NCBI GenBank assembly: GCA_016928995.1
Contig: JAFGJS010000046.1
Span: 1 to 37,768, forward strand
Direction of reading: 5' to 3'
Source: Candidatus Sumerlaeota bacterium
GTDB taxonomy: Bacteria; Sumerlaeota; Sumerlaeia; JAFGJS01
Length of the DNA: 37,768 nt
Positions within the stretch are counted from its first letter, which is position 1; every line of letters begins with the position of its first letter. The notes beneath the pieces are model-generated. The model searched no databases and was not told the DNA's origin. It saw only the letters and a program-made list of their open reading frames with translations. Positions 23,924-31,641 of the stretch are shown piece after piece. The position numbers and the translations under genes were made by a program.

Positions 23924-25243
23924 ATGGAGCAATTTGAAAAGCTTGATCGCGCACGCCGTATTGTTCTTCCTCTGTTGCTGCTGAGCGTGCTGATCGCGGC
24001 GGGGTTATGGAACTGCCGCGAGCCTAAGCCGCCGGAAAAGAAGCCGGTTTGGCGCAATCCAACCGCCCACGTGGAAAAAGGAACGATCCGTGTTGTGATT
24101 GAAGCCAACGGCAGCATCAAACCCGCGGCTTCCGTCAAGGTTAAATCGCGCGTCGCCGGAGCGGTGGAAAAAGTGCACGCGGAATTGGCCGAAGAGGTCA
24201 GGAAGGGCGAACTCCTGATCGCGCTCGATTCGCACGACGCCTCCCGTGAAATGCGCCTGATGCAGGCGCGGGTGAATTTTGAAAAGGCGCGGCTGGCTCA
24301 AACCGAAGAGAAAGTGCGATACGAGGAGAAGAAAGCGGAGACGCAATTAGCCGAGGCCGAAGCGCGCGTCAACTCGCTGGAATCGCAGTTCAGCGCGGCT
24401 CAACAGGCGATGCAGGAAAAGCAGGCGCAGTTTGACCAAAAGCAAATCGAGCAGGCTGAACTCGATGTCGCCGCAAAGACTCTCGCCGACGCCGGAAAAG
24501 AGTTGGAGCGTTCGCGCAACCTGCTGCGCGAACGGAAAGAATCCAATTATGATCTGGAGCTGGCGCGCAAAGAGCGCGACCTGGCCGCCGCCCGGCTCGA
24601 GGAGCAGAACCTGCTCCTCGAAGCGGCTGAGGCGCGGCTTTCGGACACGCAGATCGTCGCGCCGATCGACGGCGTGATCACGGAAAAGCACATCGAAGCC
24701 GGACAGGTCGTGGCTTCGGGCATGTCCGCCGTCGAAGGCCCCCCGCTGCTGGAAATCAGCGATCTCTCGCGCCTTTATGTGGATGCGCTGGTGGATGAAA
24801 TGCAAGTGGGCTATCTCAGCGAAAATCTTTCGGCGAAAATAACACTCACGGCCTGGCCCGACCGCGAGTTTCTCGGCCGGATCGTGCGCATTTCACCGGA
24901 CGCCGTGAAGACTGACGAAAACGGCGTGCATTTCGCGGTTCGCATCGAGATCGACGTTGAAACGAAATCGGAACTGCGGCCGGGCATGACCGCTTCAGTC
25001 AAAATCGTCGCGATTGAAAAAAGCGGCGTGCTCCGCCTGCCCGAGGACGCATTAGTGAAAAACGCTCCGCAACCCGCCGTGCAAAAACTGAGCGGACTGA
25101 ATCAGCGCATCAACGCGCCGGTGAAACTGGGCATCTTCGACGGCGAATATTACGAAGTTCTGGAAGGCCTGGAGGAAGGCGACGAGGTCGTATTGCAGAC
25201 GCCCGTGCAGGTCCGCGAGGAATCGCCGCAACAGGCGAATTAA
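23924..25243 (+). CDS. HlyD/MacA-type periplasmic adaptor (membrane fusion protein)
   Basis: 439 aa from ATG 23924 with GGGAGAAG at 23913-23920. One N-terminal membrane anchor (about 12-30, IVLPLLLLSVLIAAGLWNC). Then lipoyl-like half (VEANGSIKPAASVKVKSRVA with GELLIALDSHDA), a long heptad coiled coil (about 105-235, Ala/Glu/Gln-rich), second lipoyl half (DTQIVAPIDGVITEKHIEAG), beta-barrel (ALVDEMQVGYLSENL) and membrane-proximal domain (LRPGMTASVKI). Adaptors bridge an inner-membrane pump and an outer-membrane channel. No pump or TolC gene lies next to it. Preceded by fxsA. Confidence 0.88.
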   Translation: MEQFEKLDRARRIVLPLLLLSVLIAAGLWNCREPKPPEKKPVWRNPTAHVEKGTIRVVIEANGSIKPAASVKVKSRVAGAVEKVHAELAEEVRKGELLIALDSHDASREMRLMQARVNFEKARLAQTEEKVRYEEKKAETQLAEAEARVNSLESQFSAAQQAMQEKQAQFDQKQIEQAELDVAAKTLADAGKELERSRNLLRERKESNYDLELARKERDLAAARLEEQNLLLEAAEARLSDTQIVAPIDGVITEKHIEAGQVVASGMSAVEGPPLLEISDLSRLYVDALVDEMQVGYLSENLSAKITLTAWPDREFLGRIVRISPDAVKTDENGVHFAVRIEIDVETKSELRPGMTASVKIVAIEKSGVLRLPEDALVKNAPQPAVQKLSGLNQRINAPVKLGIFDGEYYEVLEGLEEGDEVVLQTPVQVREESPQQAN

Positions 25244-25247
25244 CTCA

Positions 25248-26336
25248 TCACTTGGCGACGGACGACGGATCCTTATATCGCTCTTTCAATTCGCGCATTA
25301 AGCGAGCGAGGCAGTCTTCACGAGTGTTGAGTTCGAATTGCTCAAAGGCGGCGCGCATTTGAGCGCGCCCCTCGGTTTCACGGTTCATCGCAATCAGACA
25401 CACACCGCGATAATAATGCCCCATAAAATCATCCGGACCAAAGGGCCGCACTTCCCGCAACACGCTCCAGGCGCGTTCCAATTGCCCGCTGCGAGTCAGC
25501 GCGCAGCCGTACATGCTCCGATGAAACGGCACTTCCTCGCGCACAAGCGGATTGTCGCGCAATTCCAAGGCTTGCTCGTATGCCGCCGCGGCTTCGGCGA
25601 ACCGGTGCAACGTGAAAAGCGTCTCCGCCTTGCCGAACAGCGCCTCGCAATGTTTGGGATCGGCTTCGAGAGCTTGCGCTAAAAAGTCCAGGCACTGCGC
25701 GTAATCATCCTTGTGCGAGGCTTTCTGCGCCAATTTGAAATACTTCGTTGCCAGGCGTGAATTTCCGGCGGACTCAGAACCTGCATCAACTACATTCGCA
25801 TCGCTGCTGGTCTCATCCGCTATCGTCCCGTTTGTCTCGCCTGCGCCTTCCGCCGTCTCAGGAAAATCGCGCATCAACCGCAGCTCCGCAGTCATGCAAA
25901 AATCACAGCTGAAATCCGTATTGCCGGGCAGCGGATCGCCGATCAGGCGTTGCAGCGCTCCAGGCTGATCCTGCAGCCAATGCACCAGTTCGGAGTAACA
26001 TCGCGCGAGCGGATTCGACGGCTGCAATGCCAGGCATCGCGCAAAATGCTCGCCAGCCGCGCTCCAATCGCTGGCGGCAAAGCGATACTTGCCGCGAAAC
26101 AGCAATGCAACCGGATGATCCTCAAAGCGTTCGGTCAACACGACGTCCAGCGCCGCCGCTTGGTCCATGCGGCGCGCTTCGGTCAGCAGTCGCAATCGCT
26201 GAATCAGCGGCCGCGGATCTTGCGGCGCATGCTCCGCGGCCTGCGCAAACATCGCCTCCGCCGCGTCGATATCGCCCCGGCGTTGCGCTTGTTGCGCCTG
26301 TTTCATCAATGCTATGCAGTCCGCCATGCGCGCCAT
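25248..26336 (-). CDS. TPR-repeat protein of unknown function
   Basis: 362 aa, no signal peptide. N-terminal helices AQQAQRRGDIDAAEAMFAQA and ALLFRGKYRFAASDWSAAGE are TPR-like; a second TPR block lies at about 200-345 (AQCLDFLAQALEADPKHCEA, RFAEAAAAYEQALELRD). Between them is a linker with CDFC and a Glu/Ser-rich disordered stretch. Probably a cytoplasmic scaffold. ATG at 26336 or 26327 can start it; no clear ribosome-binding site. It is convergent with the adaptor gene (4-bp gap) and divergent from the next membrane protein. Confidence 0.72.
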   Translation of the reverse strand: MARMADCIALMKQAQQAQRRGDIDAAEAMFAQAAEHAPQDPRPLIQRLRLLTEARRMDQAAALDVVLTERFEDHPVALLFRGKYRFAASDWSAAGEHFARCLALQPSNPLARCYSELVHWLQDQPGALQRLIGDPLPGNTDFSCDFCMTAELRLMRDFPETAEGAGETNGTIADETSSDANVVDAGSESAGNSRLATKYFKLAQKASHKDDYAQCLDFLAQALEADPKHCEALFGKAETLFTLHRFAEAAAAYEQALELRDNPLVREEVPFHRSMYGCALTRSGQLERAWSVLREVRPFGPDDFMGHYYRGVCLIAMNRETEGRAQMRAAFEQFELNTREDCLARLMRELKERYKDPSSVAK

Positions 26337-26509
26337 CCATACAAAAGTGAAGCCAGCATTCCCTGAACCCCGCCGAAAGTCAACCGGAGAGTCGCATCGC
26401 GTTCCATTCGCCTAAAATCGCCGGAGCGAAGGCATGATCGCAGATTCTGATTGTATCGCTCAATGCCGCTCCGATAGGATGCGCACATCAACTCTGGCGA
26501 GAAGCAACA

Positions 26510-27244
26510 ATGGAAATGATCCACATGGTTCAGACGATCGCCGCGATTCTGATCATCATCGGCTTGGTTTTCTGGGCCAGCAACCGCGCGGAAAACAAAC
26601 GCTGGGGCAAGACGCACGAGCAGCTGTGCCGCTTCGTGCGCGGATTGATCCATGACGACGATCCGCTGATCGTGATGGCGGAGTTCGAACGGCGCATCTG
26701 GCACGGACGCAAGTACGGCGACCGATACGTGCTGGCCGGTGTCATTCCGCTGTGCGTGTATCTCGACACCCGCTTCGATGATTTGAAGGAACTCGAACGG
26801 CGCATCGTGCGGCAGATGCCGAGTTTCGAGGAAGAAAACAAGATCCCCATCGACGACGCGGAGCTGCTGATCAAGGACGTGTGGATGGAATTGAAGCGCG
26901 GCACGGCGGAGGAATGGTTCGCCCGGCTTGACGCGGAAGAGGCCGAGGAGCCGATTGAAGATCGTCAGGGGGCTTTCGGCATGGACGTGATCGAGCGCGC
27001 GCTCAAGCGCTACGTGGCGTGCCACTACCTCGCGTGGAAACAGTACTACGAAGAGTTGGACGTCGAGGAGTTCGCGCAACAAGCGTTATCCAAGTCGCGC
27101 GACGTGCACGTTATGTTCCGCAATGACCAACGCATCGTCTTGGTGCGTGGATCCGCCAAAAACGAAAAAGCCCTGGCGGAATACCTGGAACGCGTGATCC
27201 AGCGCCTGCTCGGTCAGCGCTTCGAGGTTGCATTACACGCATGA
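26510..27244 (+). CDS. membrane-anchored protein of unknown function
   Basis: 244 aa. N-terminal helix at about 7-24 (VQTIAAILIIIGLVFWASN) then a charged soluble domain with two cytoplasmic-looking parts: residues 35-115 (FVRGLIHDDDPLIVMAEFER; ELERRIVRQMPSFEEENKIP) and 145-244. The C-terminal block (FRNDQRIVLVRGSAKNEKAL; AEYLERVIQRLL) looks like a small alpha/beta unit. No known family recognised. Starts at ATG 26510 with GAGAAG upstream. Probably a single-gene unit or co-transcribed with the small zinc-ribbon protein. Confidence 0.7.
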   Translation: MEMIHMVQTIAAILIIIGLVFWASNRAENKRWGKTHEQLCRFVRGLIHDDDPLIVMAEFERRIWHGRKYGDRYVLAGVIPLCVYLDTRFDDLKELERRIVRQMPSFEEENKIPIDDAELLIKDVWMELKRGTAEEWFARLDAEEAEEPIEDRQGAFGMDVIERALKRYVACHYLAWKQYYEELDVEEFAQQALSKSRDVHVMFRNDQRIVLVRGSAKNEKALAEYLERVIQRLLGQRFEVALHA

Positions 27245-27311
27245 GGCATGTTGTTTTTTGCAACAAAACCAACTGACGATTGTCAAATCGAATAAAATTC
27301 GGGCGGTTAAT

Positions 27312-27614
27312 ATGAACACTACTTTTATGATTATATTCATCGCAGTAGCGGCATTTATCGTCATCTCGGGTGTCACTACATTTATTATTACCAATATTGC
27401 ATTCTTTAACATCTTCGGCCTGATTCGTAAAAGAATGGAGCAATCATTGGAGCAAAATCAGTCTAATCCAGCAAGCGGCCAAAGCGCTCAAATCGCATCC
27501 TTCCGTAGTGCATGCAAACACTGCAGCTCCGCGATTGAAGACGGCTCTCTGGTCTCCCCCAGCGGCGATTATAAGTGTCCCTATTGCGGTAAATGGTCGA
27601 ATGTCCATGCATAA
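27312..27614 (+). CDS. small membrane protein with C-terminal zinc ribbon
   Basis: 100 aa from ATG 27312. A long hydrophobic segment (about 4-38, MIIFIAVAAFIVISGVTTFI and on) precedes a Gln/Asn/Ser linker and a C-terminal CKHC ... CPYC ribbon (about 70-95) followed by GKWSNVHA. The four cysteines are spaced as in zinc ribbons. No family recognised; such proteins may sense or bind partners at the membrane. The longer reading from 27228 overlaps the previous gene and is less likely. Confidence 0.62.
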   Translation: MNTTFMIIFIAVAAFIVISGVTTFIITNIAFFNIFGLIRKRMEQSLEQNQSNPASGQSAQIASFRSACKHCSSAIEDGSLVSPSGDYKCPYCGKWSNVHA

Positions 27615-27656
27615 GGCTTTGAGACTACAATCATTCTCAATCTCTCAATCAGGCTC

Positions 27657-29876
27657 TTACGAATCTTCAAGGTTGAGTTCAGATTGCTGTGTTTCGGGCT
27701 GATAGACGATGACGCGGTTGCGGCCGGCGTGCTTGGCGCGATAAAGGGCGCTGTCGGCGGCGAGCAACAAGTCCTCTCCAGTCTGTCCATGCTCGGGATA
27801 CACCGCGACGCCCAGCGAGATGGTGATGCGGCGGTCAGTGGTTTTAATCGACTTGATACGCAGAAGCTGCGGGGCCAGTTTGCACAGCATCTCGGCGCGC
27901 TGCTGCGTGGCTTCGAGCGAGGCGTCGGGCATGATGATCAGGAACTCCTCGCCGCCATAACGGCAAGCGATGTCGCCCTGGCGCGTGTGCTTGCTGAGCA
28001 TCGCTCCCATGCTGCGTAGCAGGTTGTCCCCCTCGTCATGGCCGTAGGTGTCGTTGAAACTCTTGAAGTGGTCCACGTCGAGCATGATCACGCCCAGCGG
28101 ATGCTCGCTGCGTTGCGCGCGATGCAGTTCGCGCTTGAGCGACTCCTCCATGTGCCGGCGGTTGAACAGGCCGGTGAGCTGGTCGCGGATCGACTGCCGG
28201 TGCAGCGCCTCGCGCAGGTTCAGGTTGGCCAGCGCCAGGCTGAATTGCTTGGCTACGGTCTGCGCGAGCTGCGCCTTGGCCTCCAGCGCGCTGCTGCGTT
28301 TCTCCTCTTCCTCGAAGGTTTCCGGCGGACCGAATTGCAGATGCAGCATGCCTTGATTCTCGCCCTGGGCGCTCATCGGCAGGCAGAGATACCCATGCTC
28401 CGGCGGCGCAGGAACGTGAGGGCAGATCAGGTCATCATGCGGATCATGGACATGATACGGCTCGCCGCGGCGCATGCCCCAGCAATCATCGAGCGGGAAT
28501 TCGCGCTCGCACGAGATGCCCTCGCCCCAGGAGGCCACGCCTTCCAATTGATCGCGCTCGCCGTTGAAAATCAGCAGCGCTCCCCTGTCATCGGGAAACA
28601 GATTGCGCGCGTGCTTCTCGAACGCCCGGTACGTTTCATCCACGGTGCGGCAGGCTTGCAGGTCGTCGCCCAATTTCCGCAGCCATTCGATCTCGTCCTT
28701 CTTGCGCTCGAGTTCATAGCGCCACTTCGATACGTGATCCAGCCGCTCTTGCAGGCTCTGCTCGTTGAGCCGCGCATCGGAGAGTTGCTCATTTAATTGC
28801 GCGATCCGCTCACGGTGTTTGCGCGCGGTCTTGCGTGTAGAGTGGAAAATCCTGCGCCTCAAGCCGCGCGCAGTGCCGCTTTGTAACAGCCATCCGAATA
28901 GCATTGCGCCCAGCAAAGCCGCCGCAGCCGCCTGATCCAGACGCCGCAACGGGGCAAATGCGATCTTGGGGGTGTAGGTCGTAACGACGATCCAGTGCAA
29001 CTCAGGCATATCACTGAAGATCGCGCCCAGTTTCACCGGCTCGTTCGTCTTCCGGTCCGCCAGTGTGAAATGTATCACGCCCAGCCGTTGCCGCGCGATG
29101 TCCTGGATGAACGGCTTGCCGTTCAAATCGCGCATACCCGTCAGTTCGTCGGCGTTCCAACGCCCTGGAGCGATCGCGCGTCCTTGCTCATCCAGGACGA
29201 ATGGGAATTCCTGTTCACTGGCGGACAGTTTCAATAAGCGTTCATTCAGCTCTTCATGCGGCGTCAGCGTCTCCAGTTCGTCCAACGGCATCGCCGCGCA
29301 AAGCTGCAAATTCCACTCCGGATAAGGGATCGTGTAAATCGCCATTTGACGCCGGCTGACCGAGCCATCCGCCTTCCAGCCATATTCCAGATATCCCTCG
29401 TTCGTTTCGATGATCTTCGCCGCCAGATTCGCCTCTGGCGGATTATACGACGCCATCTTGGGAGAATCCAGCACGCTCCCCGCGTCATCGACGCAAAATA
29501 CTGCGCCCGTTTCACGAATCGATTGCCTTTGCAAGGCGATCATGGCGTCTCGCAGAGCATCCTCGCGGCTGAGCAGCCCCTCGCCCGAGCGGTTGCGATA
29601 GACTTCCAGCACATCGCGCGCCCCTTCCACCCGCGCCCGCAGATAGGCCTGGGCCGAATGGGTCACCGCCGATTGGACGGCCTCTATCGCCAGCCTGTTT
29701 TCCTGCGCCAGCCCCAGCCGCAGATGATTATTGATCCACGTGCGCAGGGAGCCGTAAATCGCGCCCCATCCGAGCAGAATCAGCGCCAACGTCAACATTC
29801 GCGCGCGCCGCGCTGGGGTGTTCAGTCGCAGGAAAGAAAAATGGATCATGCTATCTTGAATACGACGGAAAGTCAT
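27657..29876 (-). CDS. membrane diguanylate cyclase, Cache-GAF-GGDEF
   Basis: 739 aa (ATG 29876; ATG 29849 is an alternative). TM1 about 25-45, periplasmic Cache-like sensor about 50-310 (EGYLEYGWKADGSVSRRQMA; YPEWNLQLCAAMPLDELETL), TM2 about 312-332, coiled coil about 345-400, GAF-like domain about 405-545, GGDEF domain about 570-735. The catalytic loop is RYGGEEF, and an RxxD inhibitory site (RQGD) lies five residues before it, so feedback inhibition by c-di-GMP is expected. The substrate-binding segment LDVDHFKSFNDTYGHDEGD is intact. No EAL domain. It makes c-di-GMP in response to an unknown periplasmic ligand. Confidence 0.93.
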   Translation of the reverse strand: MTFRRIQDSMIHFSFLRLNTPARRARMLTLALILLGWGAIYGSLRTWINNHLRLGLAQENRLAIEAVQSAVTHSAQAYLRARVEGARDVLEVYRNRSGEGLLSREDALRDAMIALQRQSIRETGAVFCVDDAGSVLDSPKMASYNPPEANLAAKIIETNEGYLEYGWKADGSVSRRQMAIYTIPYPEWNLQLCAAMPLDELETLTPHEELNERLLKLSASEQEFPFVLDEQGRAIAPGRWNADELTGMRDLNGKPFIQDIARQRLGVIHFTLADRKTNEPVKLGAIFSDMPELHWIVVTTYTPKIAFAPLRRLDQAAAAALLGAMLFGWLLQSGTARGLRRRIFHSTRKTARKHRERIAQLNEQLSDARLNEQSLQERLDHVSKWRYELERKKDEIEWLRKLGDDLQACRTVDETYRAFEKHARNLFPDDRGALLIFNGERDQLEGVASWGEGISCEREFPLDDCWGMRRGEPYHVHDPHDDLICPHVPAPPEHGYLCLPMSAQGENQGMLHLQFGPPETFEEEEKRSSALEAKAQLAQTVAKQFSLALANLNLREALHRQSIRDQLTGLFNRRHMEESLKRELHRAQRSEHPLGVIMLDVDHFKSFNDTYGHDEGDNLLRSMGAMLSKHTRQGDIACRYGGEEFLIIMPDASLEATQQRAEMLCKLAPQLLRIKSIKTTDRRITISLGVAVYPEHGQTGEDLLLAADSALYRAKHAGRNRVIVYQPETQQSELNLEDS

Positions 29877-29943
29877 GTTTCGTCAAGAAACGAAACGAAG
29901 AATCGAAGCGGAAAAAAAACTCGGCCGTTCCCCCGCTTTAGCC

Positions 29944-29973
29944 TTGACTTTGCCGGAAGGATTTCCCTATTTT
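29944..29973 (+). promoter_or_regulatory. candidate tRNA promoter
   Basis: TTGACT (29944-29949), 18-bp spacer, TATTTT (29968-29973); the tRNA-Thr gene begins 32 bp further on. Both boxes are good sigma-70-like matches, and the position is right for the tRNA pair. Confidence 0.5.
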
Positions 29974-30004
29974 CCAACTCCTTTGCGGCGAACAATCCAG
30001 CAAA

Positions 30005-30080
30005 GCCCACGTAGCTCAGCAGGTAGAGCAACTGCATGGTAAGCAGTAGGTCGGCAGTTCGAGTCTGCCCGTGGGCTCCA
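30005..30080 (+). tRNA. tRNA-Thr (anticodon GGT)
   Basis: Complete cloverleaf: acceptor GCCCACG/CGTGGGC, D-arm GCTC/GAGC with AGCAGGTA loop, anticodon stem ACTGC/GCAGT with loop ATGGTAA (anticodon GGT), T-arm GGCAG/CTGCC with TTCGAGT loop. Discriminator T at 30077 and encoded CCA at 30078-30080. 73 nt without CCA. Confidence 0.97.
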
Positions 30081-30138
30081 GATTTTCACCGCGAAAACAA
30101 TTTCGCCGGAGCAGTTTACCCCTCACGCCAGCGAATCC

Positions 30139-30213
30139 GGGCCACTAGCTCAATGGCAGAGCAACGGACTCTTAATCCGCAGGTTGTAGGTTCGACTCCT
30201 ACGTGGCCCACCA
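30139..30213 (+). tRNA. tRNA-Lys (anticodon CTT)
   Basis: Complete cloverleaf: acceptor GGGCCAC/GTGGCCC, D-arm GCTC/GAGC, anticodon loop CTCTTAA (anticodon CTT) on a stem with four canonical pairs and an A-C at 27-43, T-arm GTAGG/CCTAC with TTCGACT loop. Discriminator A at 30210 and encoded CCA at 30211-30213. It lies 58 bp after tRNA-Thr in what is likely one transcript. Confidence 0.97.
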
Positions 30214-30224
30214 AATTTTCTAAG

Positions 30225-30263
30225 GGCTGCAAGTCGTTTGACAATAATGACTTGCAGCCTTTA
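30225..30263 (+). terminator. terminator of the tRNA-Thr/tRNA-Lys unit
   Basis: GGCTGCAAGTC (30225-30235) pairs perfectly with GACTTGCAGCC (30249-30259); 13-nt loop; then TTTAT. It lies 11 bp after the tRNA-Lys CCA. The U-tract is short but the 11-bp stem is strong. Confidence 0.75.
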
Positions 30264-30442
30264 TCATGAGTTTGTGTCTGATTTATACTATTGCGGCTTA
30301 TATTAAGACGGGATTGCCGTAGCCTCCCTTCGGCGTTCTGAATTTGTTTTTTGCGCTTCGTTAACAGTCTTCAATATTTCGATGCGAGACGATTTGAGTT
30401 CAATACTGGTTGTCTGTGCGTTGAAACCGGACTGTTCATTCC

Positions 30443-30979
30443 TTAGCCGGATACGGCGGGCTGTTTCAGCAGGCGATAGCCGACGCCGCCGAGACGGGTG
30501 GTGACGCGGTCGATACGGAGGAACAGCAGATCCAATTTCCAGACGTGCGTGTCGATGTATTGATTCATGATGCCGTCGGCATTGTGGCTGCGCGCCAGAG
30601 CATTAAACGCCGCGCCAAAGCCGGAATCGCCTTCGGAAACCAGCAGCTCTTCTCCCCCGCCGGTAACCAGACGCAGCCCGGAAGTGACGCTGAAACCGTA
30701 TCGAACCAGCAGGTTGCTGGATTCCGCTTCGCCGTCAATAGGTCCGATGATTTCGATGTCATCGGCGGTGAGTTCGGGAATCTGCCGTTGGTTGGGATGA
30801 ATTGCATTGGGATATCTGGTGTCCGTGAAAACGATGCCGGGTGAAACAGCGCCCGGACCAAGCTGGACGACCTGCGCGCATCCGGCGCCCAAGGCTACAA
30901 GACCGATCAGCGTTCCGCAGAGCGACACGGCCGGCCAGAGCGCTCCCCTTGCATGCTTGTTTTTCATGGCGCGGCACAT
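30443..30979 (-). CDS. TRL-like lipoprotein (paralogue 1, with insertion)
   Basis: 178 aa. ATG 30979 with AAGGAGG 6 nt upstream. Signal peptide with hydrophobic GTLIGLVALGAGC; the Cys is a probable lipidation site although the -3 residue is Gly rather than the usual Leu. Core: QLGPGAVSPGIVFTDTRYPN, ADDIEIIGPIDGEAESSNLL, EGDSGFGAAFNALARSHNAD, GIMNQYIDTHVWKLDLLFL. This is the small TRL-like lipoprotein pattern (a short beta-rich domain with a GDSG-x-(G/A) segment and a 'ADGIMN..VDT' strand). Relative to its neighbour paralogue it carries about 20 extra residues (SVTSGLRLVTGGGEELLVSE). Function unknown. Confidence 0.72.
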   Translation of the reverse strand: MCRAMKNKHARGALWPAVSLCGTLIGLVALGAGCAQVVQLGPGAVSPGIVFTDTRYPNAIHPNQRQIPELTADDIEIIGPIDGEAESSNLLVRYGFSVTSGLRLVTGGGEELLVSEGDSGFGAAFNALARSHNADGIMNQYIDTHVWKLDLLFLRIDRVTTRLGGVGYRLLKQPAVSG

Positions 30980-31019
30980 CGTCCGCCTCCTTGTGGATGG
31001 GTGTGGTTGGCGGATCGCA

Positions 31020-31427
31020 TCAGGGCCGTTTGTAGCGATAAGCCTGTCCTGTCAATTCGGTCGTCGCTTGAAAATAGACAAACAGAATATTCTTGAATGT
31101 GGTGTCCACCGTGATGTTCATCACGCCATCCGCGCCCATTGCGCGAGCCTGCTGGAGCAATTCTCCGTAGCCGGAATCGCCGACGGAAACCAGCCCCAGA
31201 AAATTCTTCGACATTGCTTCCGATCTGACGCTCCCGATCAGTTCGATATCGTCCGCGTCAAAATTAATGCGGTACTCCATGTTGGGATTCAGGTAGTTCG
31301 GGTACGTCGTTTCGGTGAAGATCAAACCCGGCGAGGCCCCTCCAGGGCCGATCCGCATCACATTGGCGCAGCCGCAGATATTGACAATGAATGCGGCCAG
31401 CACCAGCAGTTGTAGAAATCTTTTCAT
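31020..31427 (-). CDS. TRL-like lipoprotein (paralogue 2)
   Basis: 135 aa from ATG 31427, with AAGGAGC 9 nt upstream; an extension to 31727 would overlap the symporter gene and lacks coding character. Lipoprotein signal MKRFLQLLVLAAFIVNICGC. Core RIGPGGASPGLIFTETTYPN, ADDIELIGSVRSEAMSKNFL, VSVGDSGYGELLQQARAMGA, DGVMNITVDTTFKNILFVYF. It aligns along its whole length with the downstream protein, so the pair arose by duplication. It is separated by 40 bp from it and likely co-transcribed. To my knowledge the TRL family (tRNA-associated locus) has no defined function; here it sits next to tRNA genes. Confidence 0.72.
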   Translation of the reverse strand: MKRFLQLLVLAAFIVNICGCANVMRIGPGGASPGLIFTETTYPNYLNPNMEYRINFDADDIELIGSVRSEAMSKNFLGLVSVGDSGYGELLQQARAMGADGVMNITVDTTFKNILFVYFQATTELTGQAYRYKRP

Positions 31428-31641
31428 TGCGCTTGCTCCTTGGCGAAAGATTGACGTCGATATTTCGCGTTTTATATCGTTATTCGAAGAAGGACGGCGG
31501 CTGTCAAGCGATTTCAAGCGCAGCTCCACTGTCATCTCGGCTGACGGATATTGGATTCCAATATTGGATTCCAAGTTTGACATTGAAGACGGGTTTTGGT
31601 TGGTAAGGATGTACATGCATTCTGGATCACAGGTGGCGACG

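Noticed and set aside
31315-31641. N-terminal extension of the alanine symporter
   Set aside because: It would overlap the lipoprotein gene and precede the typical AGCS N-terminus; AGGTGG supports the start at 31642.
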